Source: Nitrosomonadaceae bacterium
Lineage (GTDB): Bacteria > Pseudomonadota > Gammaproteobacteria > Burkholderiales > Usitatibacteraceae
Length of the DNA stretch: 21,560 bases
Assembly (NCBI GenBank): GCA_021300055.1
Contig: JAJTHU010000084.1
Span: forward strand, 1-21,560
Reading direction: 5' to 3'
Positions 1-7,425 of this stretch are shown piece after piece. A program made the translations under genes and the position numbers. Position 1 is the stretch's first letter. The number at the start of each line of letters is the position of its first letter. The notes beneath the pieces are model-generated. The model worked only from the letters and a program-made list of their open reading frames with translations, was not told the origin of the DNA and ran no database searches.

Positions 1-1
1 C

Positions 2-793
2 ATGAAAAGCTTCGAGTCGCGACTTCATTGGCACTGCCACTTCATTCAAAAGCTCGAAGACGAGCCAGAGATCGAACTACGCAACGTCAATCGCGGCTTC
101 GACGGCATGCGCTACGAGGTGCACGAGCTGGATGACCTTCCTGCCGAAGACAGAGCGCGATTCGACGCTTGGGCCGCTGGCCAAACGGGCTATCCGTTTG
201 TCGATGCGTGTATGCGCAGCCTCATCGCCACTGGATGGATCAACTTCCGGATGCGCGCGATGTTGATGAGCTTCGCGAGTTATCAGTTGTGGCTGCATTG
301 GCGCCTCACCGGCATGCACCTCGCGCGGCAATTCACCGACTACGAGCCGGGCATTCATTGGCCGCAAGTGCAAATGCAAAGCGGCGTGACGGGCATCAAT
401 ACCATTCGCATCTACAACCCGGTCAAGCAGAGCGAAGACCAAGACCCCGACGGTGCATTTATTCGTCGCTGGGTGCCTGAGCTCTCCGACGTGCCGAGCG
501 CCGCGATCCATGCCCCGTGGGAGCATGGCGTCGACGTGACTGCGTTCGGCTACCCCGCACCAATCGTGCCGCTCGAGGCGTCCACGCGCTTTGCGCGCGA
601 AACCATTCACGCGTGGCGCAAGGCGCCCGAGGCGATGAGCGAGGCGGCACGCGTTTTCCAGCAGCACGGCTCGCGTATGGGGGCACGAACCCGCGCGCGA
701 AACACTTCACGCGTAAAGTCACGCGGCGGCGCTGAAAAACACAACGCTATCGTTCAGCCCAGCTTGCTCGACGCTGTTGGCGACGCCGACTGA
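2..793 (+). CDS. Cryptochrome/DNA photolyase family protein, C-terminal part (5' end outside window)
   Basis: This is the FAD-binding helical domain of the photolyase/cryptochrome family, flavoproteins that repair UV-induced pyrimidine dimers or sense blue light. Visible family signatures are SRLHWHCHFIQKLEDEP at the left edge, then TGYPFVDACMRSL, GWINFRMRAMLMSF and GIHWPQVQMQSG, followed by the asparagine-containing NTIRIYNPVKQ and the DPDGAFIRRWVPEL block that line the FAD pocket. The C-terminus ends in a basic tail (RMGARTRARNTSRVKSR). The N-terminal antenna-binding domain is missing only because the window starts inside the gene; the ATG at position 2 is probably an internal methionine, since the frame is open to the edge and the FAD domain is already under way. 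Repair enzyme and signalling cryptochrome cannot be told apart from this part. No LexA-type operator can be checked because the promoter lies outside. Confidence 0.88.
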   Translation: MKSFESRLHWHCHFIQKLEDEPEIELRNVNRGFDGMRYEVHELDDLPAEDRARFDAWAAGQTGYPFVDACMRSLIATGWINFRMRAMLMSFASYQLWLHWRLTGMHLARQFTDYEPGIHWPQVQMQSGVTGINTIRIYNPVKQSEDQDPDGAFIRRWVPELSDVPSAAIHAPWEHGVDVTAFGYPAPIVPLEASTRFARETIHAWRKAPEAMSEAARVFQQHGSRMGARTRARNTSRVKSRGGAEKHNAIVQPSLLDAVGDAD

Positions 794-867
794 GGCGCAG
801 CCAAGCAGTTTTTCCTTTTTCAAAGTCCTTATTTGGCGCGCTTTTTCAGGCATTTTTTGCTACAAAG

Positions 868-890
868 TGCCCGCAAATACTAGGGTTTGC
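868..890 (+). promoter_or_regulatory. Candidate regulatory element, copy A of a 23-bp motif shared with 10270-10292
   Basis: The 23 bases match the segment at 10270-10292 at 20 positions without gaps. Both copies read TGCCCGC, then a variable centre, then CTAGGGTTTGC. Copy A carries a short dyad, GCAAA-N8-TTTGC. Both copies lie on the coding strand 81-88 nt before the likely start of a downstream gene (beta-propeller here, iron permease there). The regulator is unknown; this could be an operator or part of a promoter. Confidence 0.35.
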
Positions 891-978
891 TTAGGCGCTG
901 CGAGGCGTGTCCATCGAACGGCGACGCGATGCAACGAAATCCGTGAGAATCTGCCATCCCGTCGAATCGAGTCCATCC

Positions 979-2049
979 GTGAAATCCACCGCTCTCGCCA
1001 ACCTCGCAGTCGCTACGCTTCTTGCGTTGGCACTCTCCCCTGTCGCCAACGCGCAAGCACCACGCTTGATTGTGCTGAACAAGCAAGCCAATACCGCCGC
1101 CATCGTTGACCCCGTTGCGCTAAAGCTCGTCGCCACGGTGCCGACTGGTGAAGGCCCACACGAAGCGGTGGTGACTGGGGACGGACGCATTGCCATCGTC
1201 GCCAACTACGGCGCACAAACGCCCGGCAACAGCCTGTCACTGATCGACATCGACAGCGCGAAAGAACTGCGCCGCATCGACCTCGGGGCACTGCGCCGCC
1301 CGCATGGCATGCAGTTGGTGAACGACCCGAATGGCGACAAGGTGTACTTCACGTCCGAAACCTCGCGTACGGTCGCGCGCTTTGACGTGAAGACCGAGAA
1401 GGTCGATTGGGTCATGGGCACCGGCGGCACCTCCACGCATATGGTCGCCGTGGCGCCAGACGGCAAGCGTCTTTACACGACGAACATTGGCTCGAACGAC
1501 GTCACCTTCATCCGCCTCGATGCGCCACCTAGCCGCCCCAACATCGCGCAGATCAGCGTGGGCGCACAGCCTGAGGCCATCGACATCTCGCCAGATGGCC
1601 GAGAAGTGTGGATCGGGCAAAATGCCGATGGCGGTATCTCGGTGATCGATTCCGCTACCAACACCGTGAAAGATTCCTTCAAGGTCGGCGCATTGCCCAT
1701 TCGCCTGAAGTTCAGCCCCGATGGCAAGACCGTGTTGGTGTCCGACCCACGCGGTGGCAGTGCGAGTGCGAGCGACGCTAACAACCTTACGGCCATTCAA
1801 GCACTTGGCCCAAACAGCGGCGAGGTAGTCGTGATCGATGTAGCCACCCGCAAAGTCACCAAGCGAATCCCCGTGCGGGGCGTCCCCCTGGGGGTTCAAT
1901 TTGCACCCGATGGCAAGCGTGCGTACGTTTCGCGCACCTTAGTCAAGCAGGTTGACGTGATCGACATGCAAACGCTGAATGTCGTCGGCTCCATCGAGAC
2001 GGGCGACGGGCCAGACGGGCTGGCTTGGCGCAGCGCGGTGACGAAGTGA
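979..2049 (+). CDS. Exported YVTN/YncE-like beta-propeller protein
   Basis: This is a secreted or periplasmic seven-bladed-type beta-propeller of the YVTN/YncE group. Repeating units are visible as PDGKRLYTTNIGSNDVTFI, SPDGREVWIGQNADGGISVID, SPDGKTVLVSDP and APDGKRAYVSRTLVKQVDVID, each a strand-rich blade with an (A/S)PDG turn. I chose the GTG at 979 because it opens directly into a typical signal peptide (KSTALANLAVATLLALALSPVANA, cleavage after ANA); an in-frame GTG at 907 would place 24 charged residues before it, and its purine run sits too close to the codon. The length from 979 is 356 residues. Such proteins bind partners or metals and are sometimes quinohemoprotein-related, but no catalytic residues can be named, so the function is unknown. 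The upstream gap (794-978) holds a T-rich stretch and the shared 23-bp element. Confidence 0.75.
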   Translation: MKSTALANLAVATLLALALSPVANAQAPRLIVLNKQANTAAIVDPVALKLVATVPTGEGPHEAVVTGDGRIAIVANYGAQTPGNSLSLIDIDSAKELRRIDLGALRRPHGMQLVNDPNGDKVYFTSETSRTVARFDVKTEKVDWVMGTGGTSTHMVAVAPDGKRLYTTNIGSNDVTFIRLDAPPSRPNIAQISVGAQPEAIDISPDGREVWIGQNADGGISVIDSATNTVKDSFKVGALPIRLKFSPDGKTVLVSDPRGGSASASDANNLTAIQALGPNSGEVVVIDVATRKVTKRIPVRGVPLGVQFAPDGKRAYVSRTLVKQVDVIDMQTLNVVGSIETGDGPDGLAWRSAVTK

Positions 2050-2143
2050 CGGTTTGCCCGCCGAGCGTGGCAGAATCGAGGCTCATCAAGTACGGCCGGG
2101 AGGACGTCTGCGGACGCGGCCCTACAACCGCACAGAGGACTGA

Positions 2144-4408
2144 ATGGAAAAAATCAAGGCGCTCTGGAAGCAGTACTTTTCGTCGGTCAATGCGGTGGTG
2201 CGTGCCGCGTTGGGCCTAGGGCTGGTCTTTCTCATCGCGTTGTTCTACCAAGCGGGGGAACCAATTGATTTCATCCGCAACCTTGAGTGGCAGGCTTACG
2301 ACTCTCGCTTACGCACCACGCTGATCAACAAGGTTGATCCGCGCATCGTCATCATCGACGTCGATGAGCGCACCCTCGCCGCCGAAGGTCGCTGGCCTCT
2401 CGGCCGCGACAAGTGGGTCGCGCTACTGGAAAACTCCTTCGAGAAATACAAGCTCAAAACTATCGGCATTGACGTATTGTTTACGGAGCCGGACACCAGC
2501 TCGGGCCTATCCAAGCTAGACGAACTCGCCAAAGGGCCGCTGCGCGATAGCGGTGAGTTCACCAACAAGTTGCAATCATTGCGTCCAACGCTCGATTACG
2601 ACTCACGCTTTGCCGAAACCATCAAGAAGTACCCAGTGGTGCTCGCTTTCGCTGGGAGCAATCTGCGTAGCGAATCGATGGCCAAGCTCAAGCTCGGCGT
2701 GCTTCCGCCGCCGTCGTTCACCAAGACCACTTTTGGCAATAAGTTCTTTCGGGCGCTCTCGCTCGATGGGTACTCAGGAAACCTCAAGCCCTTTCAAGAC
2801 GCAGCGGCCGCAACTGGCCACATCCTGCCCGCAATCGACCCAGACGGTCTGCTGCGCCGTGTGCCGATGTTCGTGCACTATGAGGGCGGCTACTACGATT
2901 CGTTATCTATCGCGATTTACCGTACCTATCTCGACAATTCGCCCGTCAGTGTCACGCTCCGCGATGATGAAGGGGACGGCATCAATCGCTTCAAGGAAGT
3001 GCGCATCGGCAAAAGCGCACCCATTCGCATGGACCAAGACGGCACGGCGCTCATTCCCTATCGCGGCCGCTCCCCATCCTATCGCTACATTTCAGCGACA
3101 GACATCATCCAAGGCAAGTTAACGCCCGGCGAGCTTGAGGGCAAGATTGCCATCGTCGGGTCCTCCGCTCAAGGCCTTTTCGATTTGCGCTCGACCCCGG
3201 TCGGTGAGACCTACCCCGGCGTTGAGGCACACGCCAGCTTGATCTCCGGCTATATGGACAACACGATCCGCTACAAACCGCAATTTGAGTTTGCGGTGAA
3301 TGTGGTGATCGTCATGCTGCTCGGCATTCCACTTGCCTTAGCACTTGTGAAACTCAACCCCGTATGGTCCACGATCGCCGTGTTCGGCATCGGCGGTGCG
3401 TACACCGTCCTTAATTTGTACTACTGGAGCAACAACCTCGTCCTACCAATCGCTCTGCCGTTGTTGATGATCGCTGGGCTCTACCTCATCAACATGGCGT
3501 ACGGCTTTTTCATCGAGGCGCGCAGCAAAAAGGCGATCACCGGCATCTTCGGCACCTACGTACCGAAAGAGCTCGTTGATGAAATGGCCAAAGACCCTGG
3601 CGCGTACTCGATGAAGGGCGAAACGCGCGACATGACGGTGTTGTTCTCGGACGTGCGCAACTTCACCTCGATCTCAGAGGGCCTCTCCGCAACTGAACTC
3701 ACGGCCATGATGAACGCGTACCTCACGCACATGACCGAATCGATCCAGCAGGAACGCGGCACAATCGACAAATACATCGGTGACGCCATCATGGCGTTTT
3801 GGGGCGCGCCCTTGCACGACCCCAAGCACGCTGAACACGCGCTGCGTTCTGCGCTGGCGATGCAGGCCAAGCTAAAGGAGATCGGCCCCGAGTTCATCAA
3901 ACGCGGCTGGCCGGAGCTTTCCATCGGTGTTGGCCTCAACTGCGGCCCGATGAACGTCGGCGACATGGGCTCCGCTTTTCGCCGCGCTTACACCGTCCTA
4001 GGCGATGCCGTGAACCTCGCGTCACGGCTCGAAGGACTCACCAAGGAGTACGGTGTCGGCATCCTCGTCTCCGAGAACATCGTGCGCGCGGTGCCGAGCT
4101 TCATCTATCGCGAGCTCGATATGGTGCGCGTGAAGGGCAAGCTTGAACCGGTGGGCATCTACGAGCCGATTGGCGAGAAAGGCAAAGTCGAAGGCAGCCT
4201 GGTCGACAATATCGACCGCTTCCACCGTGCTCTGGAGCGCTACCGCCAGCAGCGTTGGGACGAGGCTGAGCAAACCATCGCGTCGCTCGCCATGAACGAC
4301 CCGTCCCGCAAGGTCTACAAGATCTACTTGGAAGAACGCATCCCGTATCTGCGCCAGAATCCGCCGGGCGCCAAGTGGGATGGCGCGTTCACCTTCACGA
4401 CCAAGTAG
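2144..4408 (+). CDS. CHASE2-domain transmembrane class III adenylate cyclase
   Basis: This protein probably makes cAMP from ATP in response to a periplasmic signal. The order of domains is an N-terminal membrane helix (about 20-36), a periplasmic CHASE2 sensor (about 40-380, with IVIIDVDERTL, GIDVLF, DPDGLLRRVP and KIAIVGSSAQGLFD), three membrane helices (about 383-455), then a cytosolic class III cyclase domain (about 490-675). Both metal aspartates are present (D503 in LFSDVRNFT and D547 in KYIGDAIM). K543 and D621 (LGDAVN) are the adenine-selecting pair, and N624 and R628 are the transition-state residues, so adenylate rather than guanylate cyclase is favoured. The 754-residue length suits the family. 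A purine-rich site (AGAGGACTGA) precedes the ATG. The gene ends 4 nt from the convergent MFS gene. The CHASE2 ligand is unknown. Confidence 0.92.
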   Translation: MEKIKALWKQYFSSVNAVVRAALGLGLVFLIALFYQAGEPIDFIRNLEWQAYDSRLRTTLINKVDPRIVIIDVDERTLAAEGRWPLGRDKWVALLENSFEKYKLKTIGIDVLFTEPDTSSGLSKLDELAKGPLRDSGEFTNKLQSLRPTLDYDSRFAETIKKYPVVLAFAGSNLRSESMAKLKLGVLPPPSFTKTTFGNKFFRALSLDGYSGNLKPFQDAAAATGHILPAIDPDGLLRRVPMFVHYEGGYYDSLSIAIYRTYLDNSPVSVTLRDDEGDGINRFKEVRIGKSAPIRMDQDGTALIPYRGRSPSYRYISATDIIQGKLTPGELEGKIAIVGSSAQGLFDLRSTPVGETYPGVEAHASLISGYMDNTIRYKPQFEFAVNVVIVMLLGIPLALALVKLNPVWSTIAVFGIGGAYTVLNLYYWSNNLVLPIALPLLMIAGLYLINMAYGFFIEARSKKAITGIFGTYVPKELVDEMAKDPGAYSMKGETRDMTVLFSDVRNFTSISEGLSATELTAMMNAYLTHMTESIQQERGTIDKYIGDAIMAFWGAPLHDPKHAEHALRSALAMQAKLKEIGPEFIKRGWPELSIGVGLNCGPMNVGDMGSAFRRAYTVLGDAVNLASRLEGLTKEYGVGILVSENIVRAVPSFIYRELDMVRVKGKLEPVGIYEPIGEKGKVEGSLVDNIDRFHRALERYRQQRWDEAEQTIASLAMNDPSRKVYKIYLEERIPYLRQNPPGAKWDGAFTFTTK

Positions 4409-4418
4409 CCAGCTACTT
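4403..4418. repeat. 7-bp-arm palindrome containing both convergent stop codons
   Basis: AAGTAGC-CA-GCTACTT is a perfect inverted repeat with a 2-nt centre. The TAG stop of the cyclase (4406-4408) and the TAG stop of the MFS gene (4413-4415, minus) lie in opposite arms. It could act as a small hairpin for RNA ends on both strands, but there is no T-tract on either side, so a terminator is not claimed. Confidence 0.4.
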
Positions 4419-5672
4419 AGGCTCCGCGCGGGCGATGCGCGCAATGGTCCACGCCGCCGCGATGGCGAGCGTGAACGACAGCGCAATGCCCACAAAAACA
4501 GGCGTCACGAGTTGGCGATCAAGCATCATTCCAAACGCAATCGGTGCGAGCGCCAAGCCAACATCCAACCCGGAATACACCAAGCCGTAGACACGACCAA
4601 AGGCGCCTTCGCCTAGGCGCGCCTTCGTAGCGGTGCGCACCAGCAAATCTCGCGATGGCCCCGCAATGCCAACGGCAAACCCCATCAATGCCATCAGCGG
4701 CAACACGACCCACGCGGGGTACGCGAAGACCGCAAATGACAGCGCAATGATCGCTCCGCAACCGAACGCAATCGCCACATAGCCCTCGTGCTGATTGCTA
4801 GGCTTGGCTAGAAACCCGCCGAGCACCAGCCCACATGCGCCGCCGACCAGATACGTTGATAGGGCTGAAGTTGCCGCACCTAGCGAGAGATCAAAGCTCT
4901 TCTGCAAGAGCGACGGTGCAAAGTTTTGCAGGGCACCGAAGCCAAAGGTCGCGAGGAAGAAAAACGCAAACGCCGCCCAGACCATCGGGTGACGCAGGAT
5001 TTCGCCATAACTCACGCTGCCACTGCTGGTCGTCGCCGCTGAGGTTCCGCTTACAACACGCGTCACTTGCGCCAACTCATAGCTCAGCAAGTGGCGCTTC
5101 CACACCAGCAGTGAGAGTGCCATGACCCCAACGACGGCCGCAGCGAAGCCCGCCGCCCGCCACCCCGCAGCGGAAGCCGCGGCCAGCATCAATACCGGAC
5201 CAGCCGCCCAGCCGAGGTTTCCCGAAAGCCCATGCACGGAAAAGGCGTGTCCAAGGCGTTGTGCGGAAACGCGACGATTGATGAGCGCGAAATCCGCCGG
5301 ATGAAAAATGCTGTTACCTGCGCCCGCGACAAACGCGGCAAACATCAAGAAGCCAAACGACGGCGCGACGGCGACCAACAATCCAGAAACACTCAACGTG
5401 GCAATGCCCGCAAACAAAACGCGGTGTGCGCCGTAACGATCAACCCATATCCCCGCCACCGCCTGACCAATGCTCGATGTCACGAAGAAAATCGACATCA
5501 ACACACCGACCGCCGCATAGCCAAGCCCCCACTCCGCCATAAAGAATGGAAACAGCGGCGGCAACATTAAGTGGAAAAAATGTGAGGTGCCATGCGCAAA
5601 GCCAACCAGCGAGATGATGGTTGCATCATCTCGCAGGGTTGCGGTCGGCTCGATTGTGGCGGCGCAACTCAT
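4413..5672 (-). CDS. MFS transporter, fosmidomycin-resistance-like (Fsr) group
   Basis: This is a major facilitator superfamily permease of 419 residues with about 12 hydrophobic helices, predicted in the inner membrane as a proton-driven efflux pump. The first helix block (VGFAHGTSHFFHLMLPPLFPFFMAEWGL) and the SSIGQAVAGIWVDRYGAHRVLF loop (motif A-like GxxxDRxG) resemble the Fsr fosmidomycin-resistance family, although the substrate cannot be read from sequence. The ATG at 5672 was chosen because the frame upstream (to 5831) runs antisense-like over the neighbouring hydrolase 3' end and encodes polar, unconserved sequence. No strong Shine-Dalgarno sequence precedes it (CCACCTGCA). It lies 49 nt downstream of the dienelactone hydrolase on the same strand, so the two may be cotranscribed. 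Confidence 0.8.
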   Translation of the reverse strand: MSCAATIEPTATLRDDATIISLVGFAHGTSHFFHLMLPPLFPFFMAEWGLGYAAVGVLMSIFFVTSSIGQAVAGIWVDRYGAHRVLFAGIATLSVSGLLVAVAPSFGFLMFAAFVAGAGNSIFHPADFALINRRVSAQRLGHAFSVHGLSGNLGWAAGPVLMLAAASAAGWRAAGFAAAVVGVMALSLLVWKRHLLSYELAQVTRVVSGTSAATTSSGSVSYGEILRHPMVWAAFAFFFLATFGFGALQNFAPSLLQKSFDLSLGAATSALSTYLVGGACGLVLGGFLAKPSNQHEGYVAIAFGCGAIIALSFAVFAYPAWVVLPLMALMGFAVGIAGPSRDLLVRTATKARLGEGAFGRVYGLVYSGLDVGLALAPIAFGMMLDRQLVTPVFVGIALSFTLAIAAAWTIARIARAEPK

Positions 5673-5721
5673 TGCAGGTGGCGTGATCGCAGCGGAGTCC
5701 CAACCAAGGCAGCTCCGGGCC

Positions 5722-6600
5722 TCAAACGCCGTTCTTGCGGAACCAGAGCATGAGTCGCTTCCAGCCGTCACGCGCCTCACCAGGACGATAGCTCGGCCGG
5801 TAATCTGCGTGGAACGCGTGCGGCGCGTCAATGTAAAGAACGATCTCCGAGCCGCTCTTGCCCTTCTTCAACGCATCGCGCATTTTTTCCACGGTGTCGT
5901 TAGGAATGCCAGTATCTGCGCTGCCATACAGACCAAGCACGGGCACAGTGAGAGACTCGGCGACATCGATCGGATGCTTGGGCGTCATGGCATTGGTCGC
6001 ACGGATGAGGCCGCCGTACCAGGCAACGCCGGCGCGCACTTTCGGGTTGTGCGCCGCATACATCCACGTGATGCGGCCACCCCAACAAAAGCCGGTGATG
6101 CCCACGCGCTTGTCGTCGCCGCCGTTCTTGCTGATCCACGCAAACGTACTGTCTAGGTCCGCCATCACTTGTTCGTCTGGAACCTTGGAAACAATCTCGC
6201 GCACTAGGGTCTGAATGTCGGTGTATTTCGACGCGTCACCTTGGCGCGCGAACATTTCGGGAGCGACCGCAAGATAGCCCTCGTGCGCCAAGCGTCGGCA
6301 AACGTCTTTGATGTGCTCGTGTACGCCAAAGATCTCTTGCACCACGATCACAGTCGGCAGATTCTTGCCTCCCTTGGGCATCGCGCGATAGGCGGGCATT
6401 TGACCATCACGCGTCGGAATCTTGACCTCACCTGCAACCAGACCTTTGTCGTCGGTCTTGATCACCTGTGCACTCACCGGCAACACGGAGGCAGCGAAGC
6501 CCGTCCCGAGCGTGGTCATCACAAAATCGCGTCGAGAGTACTCAGTCTTCGGCAAGAATGCGATGGCCTCTGGGTGTGCGTCTTTGACTTTTGCGTGCAT
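5722..6600 (-). CDS. Tat-exported dienelactone hydrolase family protein
   Basis: This is an alpha/beta hydrolase of the dienelactone hydrolase family, which hydrolyses lactones or esters using a Cys-Asp-His triad. The nucleophile C172 sits in GFCWGG, the acid is D229 in GSADTGIP and the base is H261 in APHAFH. The N-terminus carries a twin-arginine motif (YSRRDFVMTTLGTGF, residues 21-35) followed by a hydrophobic stretch ending in VSA, so the folded enzyme should be exported to the periplasm. I chose the ATG at 6600 (292 residues) because GAGG lies 7 nt before it; a longer frame to 6666 lacks such a site. A TATAAT hexamer on this strand lies about 80 nt upstream. Natural substrate is unknown; many paralogues do not act on dienelactone. 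Confidence 0.88.
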   Translation of the reverse strand: MHAKVKDAHPEAIAFLPKTEYSRRDFVMTTLGTGFAASVLPVSAQVIKTDDKGLVAGEVKIPTRDGQMPAYRAMPKGGKNLPTVIVVQEIFGVHEHIKDVCRRLAHEGYLAVAPEMFARQGDASKYTDIQTLVREIVSKVPDEQVMADLDSTFAWISKNGGDDKRVGITGFCWGGRITWMYAAHNPKVRAGVAWYGGLIRATNAMTPKHPIDVAESLTVPVLGLYGSADTGIPNDTVEKMRDALKKGKSGSEIVLYIDAPHAFHADYRPSYRPGEARDGWKRLMLWFRKNGV

Positions 6601-6677
6601 GGCAACCTCGAATAAGCGAATGAATGGACGGGAGTTGGCGGCTTTGTCGACAGACAAAATGACCAACCTAGCGACCC

Positions 6678-6683
6678 ATTATA
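6678..6683 (-). promoter_or_regulatory. Candidate -10 element for the dienelactone hydrolase gene
   Basis: The minus strand reads TATAAT, an exact sigma-70 -10 hexamer, placed to give a leader of about 70 nt before the ATG at 6600. No convincing -35 box is seen at 16-18 bp, so an activator may be needed or the match may be chance. Confidence 0.4.
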
Positions 6684-6744
6684 GGCAGCACGTGTTCGCG
6701 GGATGGCGGCACTCTTCGGTCAGAGCAGTTGATACGCACCCACC

Positions 6745-6750
6745 TATAAT
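6745..6750 (+). promoter_or_regulatory. Candidate -10 element giving a leaderless nlpC/P60 transcript
   Basis: TATAAT is an exact -10 hexamer and is followed by CGCGGCC and then the ATG at 6758. With usual spacing, transcription would start at or within a base of the start codon. There is no Shine-Dalgarno sequence in between, which agrees with a leaderless mRNA. No clear -35 box is visible. Confidence 0.45.
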
Positions 6751-6757
6751 CGCGGCC

Positions 6758-7339
6758 ATGCCTCTCATTAAGCGTGCAAAAACGTTCCGTGTGTTGCTGA
6801 GTGCTCTCCTCGCGGTGGCGTGCACACTGATTGCCAAATTGGCGCTCGCCGATGAAAGCCGCGCTATCCGCGAAATATCCTCGCCGCCGGCAGTAGTAGC
6901 AGTCAGCGACGTTGTCTTCAAAGCGGTGAGCATGATTGGCACGCGTTACCAACGTGGTGGCCAAACACCTGATGCGGGGTTCGATTGTTCTGGGTTTGTT
7001 CGCTACGTGTTCGCGCAAACATTGCAGCGCGAATTGCCGCGTACTTCCGCTGAGATGAGTGCGCTCGGCGAGCAGATTGCACGCGAGCAATTGCAACCGG
7101 GCGACCTCGTCTTCTACAACACGCTGAAGCGCGCGTTCTCGCACGTTGGCATCTACATCGGAGAGGGGCGATTTGTACATGCGCCATCGCGCGGCAGGCA
7201 CGTCGAGATTGTCGATATGGCAGATCGCTACTGGCAGCGCCGCTTCAACGGCGCCAGGCGTTTGGTGGAACCCCGCGGCGAACCTGCGGCAGAGATGAAC
7301 ACGGAGGCAACAGCGCCGCAAACTGAATCGGCGCGCTAA
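6758..7339 (+). CDS. NlpC/P60 (C40) family cell-wall peptidase
   Basis: This is an exported cysteine peptidase that cleaves peptidoglycan stem peptides. A signal peptide is visible at residues 1-31 (KRAKTF then a hydrophobic core ending ALA). The NlpC/P60 domain follows (about 52-172). The catalytic cysteine is C77 in GFDCSGFVRYVF, the catalytic histidine is H129 in FSHVGIYIG, and H141 in RFVHAPS is the third residue. The PGDLVFYNT block is also typical. The protein is 193 residues with a disordered Glu/Pro/Ala tail. The frame is open further upstream to 6422, but that part overlaps the divergent hydrolase gene, and the ATG at 6758 starts the signal peptide. It ends just before a strong bidirectional terminator. 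Confidence 0.88.
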   Translation: MPLIKRAKTFRVLLSALLAVACTLIAKLALADESRAIREISSPPAVVAVSDVVFKAVSMIGTRYQRGGQTPDAGFDCSGFVRYVFAQTLQRELPRTSAEMSALGEQIAREQLQPGDLVFYNTLKRAFSHVGIYIGEGRFVHAPSRGRHVEIVDMADRYWQRRFNGARRLVEPRGEPAAEMNTEATAPQTESAR

Positions 7340-7355
7340 GAGAAAAACGGCTCGC

Positions 7356-7396
7356 CAAACAAAAACGCCGCGTTGTTAACGCGGCGTTTTTGTTTG
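7356..7396. terminator. Bidirectional intrinsic terminator, 19-bp perfect stem
   Basis: CAAACAAAAACGCCGCGTT and its exact complement flank a 3-nt loop (GTT). The GC core ACGCCGCG is bordered by A-runs on one side and T-runs on the other, so both strands give a stem followed by U-rich RNA. It sits between the convergent NlpC/P60 and DksA-family genes and can end both transcripts. Confidence 0.9.
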
Positions 7397-7425
7397 ACTA
7401 CTTCAATGCGAATGCCGCCGGCGAA

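Noticed and set aside
77..667. 196-codon minus-strand frame opposite the photolyase gene
   Set aside because: Shadow frame with no signature; the plus frame has photolyase motifs throughout.
1237..1899. 220-codon minus-strand frame inside the beta-propeller gene
   Set aside because: Antisense shadow of a clear YVTN-type gene; His- and Asp-rich composition typical of reverse-complement frames.
5673..5831. N-terminal extension of the MFS frame
   Set aside because: It overlaps the hydrolase 3' end and precedes the first membrane helix with unconserved polar residues.
6422..6757. Upstream extension of the NlpC/P60 frame
   Set aside because: It runs antisense through the hydrolase gene; the signal peptide begins at 6758.
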